Source: Dimorphilus gyrociliatus
Taxonomy: Eukaryota > Annelida > Polychaeta > Dinophilidae
Length of the DNA stretch: 64,000 nucleotides
Assembly: GCA_904063045.1 (NCBI GenBank)
Contig: CAJFCJ010000007.1
Span: 1,802,222-1,866,221 of the forward strand
Direction of reading: 5' to 3'
The position numbers and the translations under genes are program-made. The notes below the pieces were generated by a model, which was not told the DNA's origin, searched no databases, and worked only from the letters and a program-made list of their open reading frames with translations. Each line of letters begins with the position of its first letter. Within the stretch, counting starts at the first letter, position 1. Shown here in pieces: positions 55,838-64,000 of this stretch.

Positions 55838-58800
55838 CTAAGATTTGCCTTTGCTTGCCGATTTTTTCTTTACGGATAAGTCTTCAGGCAGATCATCCTT
55901 CTTCACTGACAAATCTTGAGGAGGCGAAGGTGAAGCTGTTGATGCCACCGCTTCTGGTTGCTGCATTAAGCTAGCATAGTTCATTACACTGCTAGCTGCA
56001 AGTAACGGGTTAAAGAATAGAGGATTGTAAGCAAGAGCTTGTTGTTGTGCTAACAAATGCAAGTGAGCCAGACCATATAAATCATTTGCTGGATTCAGAA
56101 CATTGCCAGCACCACTAACTGCTGCAGCCGATACATCATCAGCTGCTGGTAACCTCCTTTTTTCCAAATCAGCAGGTAAACGCCACTCGGGTAATGATAG
56201 AACAAAATACCACGCAGGATCAACGTCGTAAGACGGATGATCTCGAAGCCATTGAGATAAATTCTTCAATAGCGGGGCCTTTGAGGAGGTTAACTTTTTG
56301 CCACTTCTTCTGTTTATTACAGATACACTTTCAGATCCAGTGAGCGATTCAAAATCTGTTTTATAATTGGAATTCTTAATATCGAAACCCGCTAATCCTG
56401 GAAATGAATTCAATTGCGATTGTAATAACCAGTTTTGTAACTGTTTAGATGCGTCATCTTGAGCTGAACTCTCACGATTATGCCTTTTATGTATTGCTAC
56501 CCTTAAGTTTTCATCCTTCTGATCTTCCACCTGAGATGAAGCTGGTGTGCTACTTCTGGAAGATGATTGAGCTGGCGCTCTTTTTGGCCATTCTCCTGTT
56601 AGAACGGTTTCACAAACATCGCTAAGACGATTTAAAACAATTTTATATTTTGGCCAAACGTCATTTATGTTATGCCAAGAGGCATTTTCTACATCCTCTG
56701 AATCGGTTTCGTTAGACAAATTAGTTAATCTTTTGAAACTAGCTTCATCGTCCCTCATACAATAATATGCACTTTTAGATAACCCATGCTTAGCTGCTGC
56801 AGAGAGTAAGTATTTGTCGTGAAGTCCTGATTCATACCAAGAAGGTAGCTCATTACTTGGAGAACACAATTTTAATCTTTCCTCAAGCAGACTATGATTC
56901 AAAACTTCTTCCCGGATTTTGTTTAAAAGAGACACTCGAAAAAGTACTTTCGTAGCTTTTTCCTCGCTTATCGGTTCAATTGTTGATTCTTCATCACCAT
57001 CTTTGCTGGTTACTCGTTTACACATTGCTAGAAACGCATTGGCATATTCAGTTAAAGTTTCATCATATTTTTTATCTAAACGGGACATAGACTTGAATGT
57101 GTCCCAAACAAATTGTCCATCATTTGTCTTTTCTAAGCCATAATTAGATACAACTCTGTAAAAATCATTTTCTTCTCGCTTTGACCATTTCTGTTTTGCA
57201 TCTAATCGTAACTTTTCACGTTCTTTGCTCTCCGCTTCTGCTCGTTCGCGTTTCTCTATTCTACGAGCAGACTTTTGTAATTTTTGCTGAACTCGCTTAA
57301 AATCTTTCTGATAAGCGGAAACTAATTTTCTGACACGTGCATTCAAATCATTTACCGACGGTAAAGCGACATAATCTTCGCTATCTCCAGGTCCATTGGT
57401 CGTAACAGATGCCCCCTCCGCTTCACTATCCTCTTTATCTTCATCGTCTTCTTCTTCATCATCTTTCAATTCAGCAGCAAGAGCTTTGTCATCAGGTGGT
57501 CCACATCTCTTCAGAAAACATAGACAAGAATCCTGACGCATTGAATTGTAACGACCGAAGCCATGTTTGAAAATTCCAATAACTAATGACTTATCTGCCT
57601 CCTCATCCCACCACTCAGAAGGCTTTTCAACATCGGAACAAGAAACAACCGGTACATTGATCTCACTGAAAAATCAAACACTTCAGAGTGTGATAGGAGG
57701 ATTGCAATATGTTATTACCTAAAATTTTCATTACTAAGAATTTTTTCTGCTTCGTTTCCGATTACTTCTTGTTTTACATAAAACAATAAACGAATCCTTA
57801 ATAAAATTCTGAAATTCAACAAAAAATTACTTCTATTAAAAATTCCAAATAATTACTTACTTATTTGAATGCTTGTCCAAGTGCTTCCGATAACCTTCAT
57901 CTATAAGTAATTTAAGAGGATCTTCTAGAGATGATAAATCAATATCTTTATTCTCGGTTTTTTTCTTATTTTTTCTACCCCGTGGAACTGGATCAGATAA
58001 ACCACTATGACCTTTCTGTCCAGCTTTACCTTGAATGAGATCCACAATGAAGGATTTGATTTTTTCGTCGCCGTTGTATTGCGATATGCAATATGTAAGA
58101 ATTGCTGTGCTCAACTTTTCGCAGTCAGTGCTGCTTAAATCACGTTTGAAACGACATCGTTCGCAAATCTCTTTCCATCGGCTCCAACCATAAGTCATTA
58201 GATATTTTTCAACTTTAAAACATTCAGTTCTTGAATATCCATCACCATATTCGTCAATAACAAAATCTTCGTCGTCATCTTTCTTCGGCATTCTACGTAT
58301 TGGTTTTACGCATTTTCTCCCTCGTTTCTTGCCTACCTGTTCAATTGAAGCTGCCAAATCAGGATCAGATTCTTCAGTAGAATCTAGATCAGAAATTTCG
58401 TCTAATAGGTCCTGATTACCAAATCGAGTAATTTTTTTTCGATGTCGAGGTTGAAGAATAATCAGGTCGTTCTATTGAATTACATAACAAAAACATATAT
58501 CAAATAATTTAAGACGATAGAAGGATAACGTTACCTTATCGCTATTACTACCAAGTTCAACTTCTGCTTTTTTAGCCCATTTCTGCCAAAAGTTAGGATC
58601 GTCAATATCAATATCATTACGATTCCCAGAAGCACTGAATGACGCTTTGGCAAAAGTTGAATTTTTTTCTCCACTCTCTAATTGAATAACCTGAGTTCGC
58701 CTTTGCAAAATTTGATCAATATCTTCTTCACAAAACTGATCAGCTGCGGAGTCATCATCCATAATGGCCCCATAGGCACCTTTTTTCAGCAAGTCCTCTA

Positions 58801-61800
58801 TTTCTTTCTTTGACAAACTGTTCTGTTCTTTTACACCTTCTTTCATAGATTGGAGCACAGCTTTATCTAAACCTAATTTTAGTGACGCTCTGTCAAACAT
58901 TTCTCTTTCATAAGAATTTCTTGTTATCAGACGGTATACTTTAACCATTTTAACTTGTCCAATTCGATGACAACGAGCCTGCGCTTGTAGGTCATTTTGT
59001 GGATTCCAGTCAGAATCAAAAATTATTACTGTATCCGCAGCAGTTAGATTAATACCTAAACCTCCTGCTCTTGTACAGAGTAAAAAAATGAAGCGATCTG
59101 AATCTGGTTTACTGAATCTATCAATAGCTTCTTGTCTTAAATTTCCTCTAATCCGTCCATCTAAGCGTTCATAAAGATACTTTTTCTGAATAAGATAATC
59201 TTCAAGAATGTCTAATACCCGAATCATTTGTGAAAATACAAGAACTTTATGATCTCCAGCTTTCAGTTTAGGAAGTAATTTATCTATCAGAACCAGTTTT
59301 CCTGATGCTTGAATCATAGCATGATGAATCTCTTCTGTTGAAGGTTCCAGTTGGCCGTTCTTAATTTCATTTAATATTTGATCCTCGGCACCAGTTATCA
59401 AATAGGGATGATTACAGCACTTTCTTAATTCCATCATGGTGTTCATGAGGTTGGGTACATTAGCAGAAGATGAAGTTCCTTTTGATAAAAAAGTAAAATT
59501 CCTTTCTAATATGGCTCTGTAATATTTCTTTTGAATATTAGTCAGCTCGACTTCAATTACTGTTTCTTCCTTCGCTGCTAGTGATTTTTCAACATCCTCT
59601 TTCAACCGACGAAGCATCATCGGCTTTAGAAGAGTCTTCAATTTATTCACTTGGCTCTCTGTCTTCAAATCCCCAAAGTCATTTAAAAATGCGCTTACAT
59701 TGTTAAAACGTTGAGGTTCCAAAAAATTTAATAATGAAAAAAGTTCTTCCACATTATTCTGAAGCGGTGTACCAGTAAGAAGGACTTTGTGCTCCAAATC
59801 TAAATACTTTAATCCCTCAGATAGTTTACAATTTTTGTTTTTTAGCCTATGAGCTTCGTCAATGATGCAAGCTCGCCAGTCAAATTGAGATAGTAATTCT
59901 ATCTCTTGCAATATGACTTCGTAAGTAGTAATTAGGGCTTGAAATTTATAACCTTCTTGAATTCTCTTACTTGTTTGGCTATCTCTGAAATATAATTCAT
60001 ATTCCTGAATCATATTTCGACTTATTTGGGTTCCATGGTATACAATAGCATTTAAATCGGTCCAAGCTTCAAATTCTCTCGCCCAGTTTCCTAAAGTAGA
60101 TAAAGGTACTATAACTAGAAACGGTCCCCTAATACCATATTTCGAAATTTCTTGGAGAAAAGCTACACTTTGCACTGTTTTCCCTAATCCCATTTCATCA
60201 GCAAGAATGCAATTCTGTTGATTATAGTAATTAAATAATAACCAGCTTACACCTTCAACCTGATATTCTCTCAAAGTGTTCCCGTCTTTATACAAAGGTG
60301 ATGTTTTTAATTGTCTCCACTCAGCAGCAGTAGGTCTCTCTATAGGCATTAATCGTTTCAAAGGAGGTACTTGATTAAGCTTTTTATATTGTTCTATCTT
60401 ATTTGGATCAACATCAGCTGCTGCTTCCCATGTAGCTTCATCATAGCCTAAACCCCTCCACTTAACCAAATATTGTAAAACAGTTTCTTCACCATCCTTT
60501 CCTTCAGATTCATCTAAAACTTTTTCGACCTCCACATAATCAGGATTAAATAGATCATCTTCATCTAATTGTAGGAACGCAGTTTCTTGATTTCGTTTTA
60601 ATTTAAAACGACGAACTTTCTGAGAGATGCGTTTGTCGAATGGTTCTAATTCTTCAACTGTTCTCCACTCACAATGCAAATATGAAAAGTTTTTATATTT
60701 CACAAAGATTTCTTCAACTTCAAACTCTTCGACTTCAACTTTATTTTCAGGCTCGACTTTAATTTCAGATTCCTTTTTAATATCATTTTTAACTTTAGAG
60801 TGACCATTGTCCTCTGAATCTTCTTCTGTTTTTAATTCCTCCTCTTGGATCGGGGATTTTTCCTCTTGGACTTCTTTACAAGTTGCTCCTTGATCTTTTT
60901 CAATTTTCCTTTTTGTTGTTCTAATTCCTAAGATTTTATCTATGGTCAAGGTATCTTCCTCTGTATGTGCTTCCACAAAATTGGCTTGTTCAGCACCTGT
61001 ATCATTGTTGTTGAGATACATTTCCGTATCAGAGAGATCTAATTGAGGTTCTTCGACATATTTTTGTCTTTTGGTTCTACCCGATCGTCTTTTCTCAACA
61101 TGAGCTTCATCATACGTTGATGGAAGGTCATTCACTTCATCCATTTCCTCTTCAGAATCGCTTCCCTTTCTCTTCCTTTTCTTGGCTTTCGTTGCACTGA
61201 TTTGCTGCTTGCTTTTTTTATTCTTAACTGCCTTAAAACGTACACGAGGATCTTCGTACGATATCTCCTGTTCATCATCTTCTATATAATTCTTTTTTTT
61301 CTTTACAACTTTTTTAAACTTTTTTGCAGGTGAGTAATATGAAGGACTTGGTGATCTCTTTAAAGAAGACGAAGGGGAAAGACTTGGTACGGGAGATTGG
61401 TATGAATTAGCAGGATGAATGACTTGTGACTCTTTTTCCGATCTATCTACAATATTCTGATCATCACCAGAGTGTCTTTTTAACGGAGTTAATTCTTGAA
61501 GAGAATTCTGTTCAGTCGCAGTCTGCTGTTCCATACTATTTGAGTTTGATATAGGGCCTGTTCTCACCGGAGGAAATTGGCTTTGCTGACCTGGGGGATA
61601 TTGAGCTGGCATGTTATACTGATCCATTGGAGGTTTGTGATACATTGGTTGACGAGAATGCATCTGTGGAGGTATATTTTGATGATAAGCGGGAATTAAA
61701 TGAGGAGAATGTTGAGGAATTTGATGAGGCATTCTTGGAGGCACTTGAGGGGGTGGCATATTGCCGTTTGGTCCTTGAAGCGTGTTTGTAGGCACGTTGG

Positions 61801-62715
61801 GATAACGAGGTCGCATATAAGCAGGGGGTATGTTTCTAGGTCCCATTGTAGGATGGTCGACTACCCCATTTCCATTCATTTCTGGCGGTTTTACTCCATT
61901 AGTAGCCTCGTACATATTTGGAGATGGGTAAGCACGATTTGGAGGTTGAGGTGAAGAATAATGTCTCATCATTTGTTCTTGATATTGTTGAGAGTTACTA
62001 TATCGGGGCGGGGCTGGTGCATGAGGAGGTGCTTCATTTATAAAACCGTTTCGTTGCAGAGGTCGTATTTGCGATGACATTGCCAAGTTACTATTATGAC
62101 CATTCCACGCACAAGTGGTTGTCTGATTAGTTTGCGAGAAAACAGCTTCTGAGACAGCTGTGCTAATTACACAAGAAGAGAGAGCGGGATAACTCTCCTG
62201 AGCGTTATTTTCATCCGCGTCGTTTCTTGTATCAGTTTGAGAAACGGTAGTAACACTTGGTGCTTTGTTAGGCGACAATGTAGGTTTGGGTGAATTTGGT
62301 TGGCAAGTAGATGAACTTACAGTGCCCCCCACCTGTTGCGGTGGAGTGTAATGCAAAGTATGCGACATTTGACTAGCGTGATACTGCTGAGTGCTAGCTG
62401 GCAAGGGTGCGGATCGTTGTTGTTGCTGTAATAGTACTTGTTGTTGCCTAGCGCGAACTGTTCGTAATCTCTCTTGTAAATCAAGCAATTGTTGCTGAGT
62501 TTCTTCCGTCTGTATGCCACGAAGAAGATGAGAAATCTGGGATTGTAGCTGCTGAGCCTCAGAATCTGAGGGAAGAGAGTGACAGCCATCGTCGTCCTGT
62601 GATTGTGGTGTTTGCTGTTGTTGCTGATGTTGTTGTTGCTGATGCTGATGTTGTTGTTGCTGATGTTGTTGCTGATGTTGTTGCTGATGTTGTTGCTGAT
62701 GTTGTTGCTGATGCT

Positions 62716-62747
<32 letters not shown>

Positions 62748-63400
62748 TGAAGCTGTTGCTGCTGATGTGTTTGTTGAAGCTGATGTTGATGTTGCTGATA
62801 CGACATTCGCATATGCTGTTGCGGGGGATAGCCATAATTCATTTGCTGGGGCATTCTTTGAGAGCTTCTATGGCCCATATGTGACAACAACTGAGAAGCA
62901 GACGCAGAGTGAAATCTGTATGACTGTTCAGAATGGGGCCAAGGAGTGGAGGCAATATTAGCCATATGCATCAGACGTGCTGAACTACCATTGTTAGACC
63001 AGTTTTGTGAACCAGGATTTGATCCATATCGGTACTGATAAGATTGAGGGGGCGTTGGTGTCTGAACGTTGTAGTTAGGTCCATGGTTATAAGGGAAATT
63101 ATATTGCGGAGTTTGTGGATGAGGAGGTTGTGGATGAGAGGCTTGTGGATGAGAGGCTTGTGGATGGGGAGGATGTGGTTGGGGAGCCGGAGCGGACGGT
63201 TGCTGCGGAGGCGATTGCCTTACGCAGTGCGGCGTATTCACTGCAAAATTATTTTGAGGCTGTGCCGGTGTATCGGCAACTGGTTGTTGAGTGGAAGAAT
63301 TTGTATTTTGTTCTGATTCGTTCCACGTATCAATACCAAGTTCTTGCAAGAAGCTATTGCTGAACGGGTCGCCGAGTTCATCTTCGAAACCGCTCGACAT
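55838..63400 (-). CDS. CHD7: CHD6-9 family chromodomain helicase (CHD7/8, kismet)
   Basis: Exons on the minus strand: 58535-63400, 57861-58471, 57719-57808, 55838-57665; 2464 aa. The N-terminal third is disordered and Gln/Pro/His-rich. A basic region precedes TIDKILGIR. Tandem chromodomains lie near 890-1005. The SNF2 helicase has DEMGLGKT (about 1068), DEAH (about 1180) and a helicase C domain (from about 1390). [14 protein letters not shown], the [20 protein letters not shown] block, and [18 protein letters not shown] are diagnostic of CHD6-9. SANT/SLIDE is near 2000-2220. A BRK domain is near 2283-2340 ([20 protein letters not shown]). It ends with two PxDLS motifs. It slides nucleosomes at enhancers and promoters. 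The start is the ATG at 63400 ([13 protein letters not shown]). An acceptor just upstream and a donor near 63511 suggest a 5' UTR intron; 63445 is an alternative start. Confidence 0.95.
55874..55921 (-). other. Tandem PxDLS (CtBP-binding type) motifs in CHD
   Basis: PQDLSVKK (codons from 55921) and PEDLSVKK (codons from 55888) lie eleven residues apart, ending about 15 residues before the stop. PxDLS followed by basic residues is the classic docking motif for the corepressor CtBP. Confidence 0.6.
62590..62810. repeat. Gln/His codon repeat in the CHD gene
   Basis: CAG/CAA/CAT runs on the minus strand encode a poly-Gln tract punctuated by His, with repeated QQH units near residues 200-270. Mixed codons and the tandem QQQH unit point to slippage expansion. 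The opposite strand therefore shows meaningless Leu-rich and Val/Ala-rich open frames. Confidence 0.85.
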
Positions 63401-63897
63401 CCTTGATTCAGCGGACGTCTCGCTCTGTTGATAAATATTGTTCATATATTAAGATGCACATATATATAATCATATATTATTGTTATAAGATCTGAGCCTT
63501 TTTAGCACTTACAAATACTCATCATCATTTGGACTTTAATAAACATATTATGTATTGCCTGCACAAACAAATTCTTTTTTAAAAGAAAATGTTTTATTGC
63601 ATTAAATTATATTAAAACAAAACATTCTTGAATACTTGCGAAAAACAAATATTTACATATAAAATTTACATATATTATCTAAGGGTATATTCTAAAACAT
63701 AAAAAGATTATGTTTTACTCATTAAAAAATTTTAAAAAAAGAATGTGTACAGGGGTCAATTCCTTTCTTAAAACTGCAATAAATACATGCTTGTCCACAG
63801 CATGTACATGTATGCAATATATATAATTTAACACAATATATAAAAATTCTTATTTGCTACATATATATATATCCATAAATATGTTGCATTATATATA

Positions 63898-63946
<49 letters not shown>

Positions 63947-64000
63947 ATACATATATATATATAAATTTATATACATAGATGTGTAATATATATACATAAG
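63401..64000. other. AT-rich upstream region of CHD with TA microsatellites
   Basis: 63401-63540 likely holds a 5' UTR intron and exon of the CHD gene (donor-like GTAAGT near 63511, acceptor AACAG at about 63427-63431). From about 63855 to 63990 the sequence is almost pure alternating TA with short interruptions. No coding frame is seen. Confidence 0.6.
63855..63990. repeat. TA dinucleotide microsatellite tract
   Basis: Long runs of alternating AT/TA with a few CA or AAA interruptions. Simple sequence repeat, prone to length change and assembly error. Confidence 0.8.

Noticed and set aside
62599-62961. Long plus-strand frames rich in Val/Ala or Leu
   Set aside because: They are antisense readings of the Gln/His repeat in the CHD gene.
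63855-63990. TA-rich tract as replication origin, matrix attachment site or centromeric repeat
   Set aside because: Only a simple dinucleotide repeat is visible; no longer repeat unit or other signal supports a special role.

Overview
This window is eukaryotic, animal (metazoan) genomic DNA: spliced genes with GT-AG introns, many only 45-65 bp long, AT-rich spacers, and orthologues found in bilaterian animals (Go-alpha, ARID2, MED1, laminin alpha, GFI1, diversin/ANKRD6, CHD6-9 family). Genes are packed closely: start codons as close as 54 bp, and convergent stop codons as close as 59 bp. The compactness, retained conservative gene set and slow-evolving proteins would fit a small-genome lophotrochozoan such as a miniature annelid. 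That placement is inference only. No prokaryotic, viral or CRISPR features were found.

Layout. 1-4146: gene-poor spacer with CRE-like and CTCF-like motifs. 4147-5954 (+) Go-alpha. 6433-9747 (-) ARID2. 10343-15006 (-) MED1. 15634-16902 (+) Ral GTPase with two alternative last exons. 17268-21519 (-) GSE1-like corepressor with an N-terminal zinc-finger pair. 21626-23166 (+) TMEM143-like. 23412-35371 (+) laminin alpha chain, 37 exons. 35431-37372 (-) REPS (Ral-pathway EH protein). 37657-39157 (+) RBBP4/7. 39244-39858 (-) TAB2/3-like NZF protein. 39913-40496 (+) MPC2. 40669-45358 (+) P-glycoprotein. 45359-48007: spacer. 48008-49762 (+) GFI1-type zinc-finger factor. 49920-53287 (-) ANKRD6/diversin with three alternative first exons. 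53503-53822 (+) small cytochrome b5. 54264-55364 (-) RPA32. 55838-63400 (-) CHD7/8-type remodeller. 63401-64000: AT-rich end.

Exon models were built by hand from splice sites and reading-frame continuity. For every multi-exon gene the exon lengths sum to a whole number of codons; for example the laminin adds to 3215 aa, RBBP4 to 425 aa and Go-alpha to 354 aa.

Functional themes. Several products belong to chromatin and transcription complexes (ARID2/PBAF, MED1/Mediator, GSE1 and RBBP4/7 with HDAC complexes, CHD7/8, GFI1). Ral and REPS belong to one exocytosis/endocytosis pathway. These are separate promoters and no operon is implied. The items most worth a second look are the alternative Ral C-terminal exon, the three interchangeable ANKRD6 first exons, the laminin alpha chain that stops after three LG domains, the zinc-finger extension of GSE1, tandem CtBP-type PxDLS motifs at the CHD C-terminus, and paired CTCF-like dyads upstream of Go-alpha.
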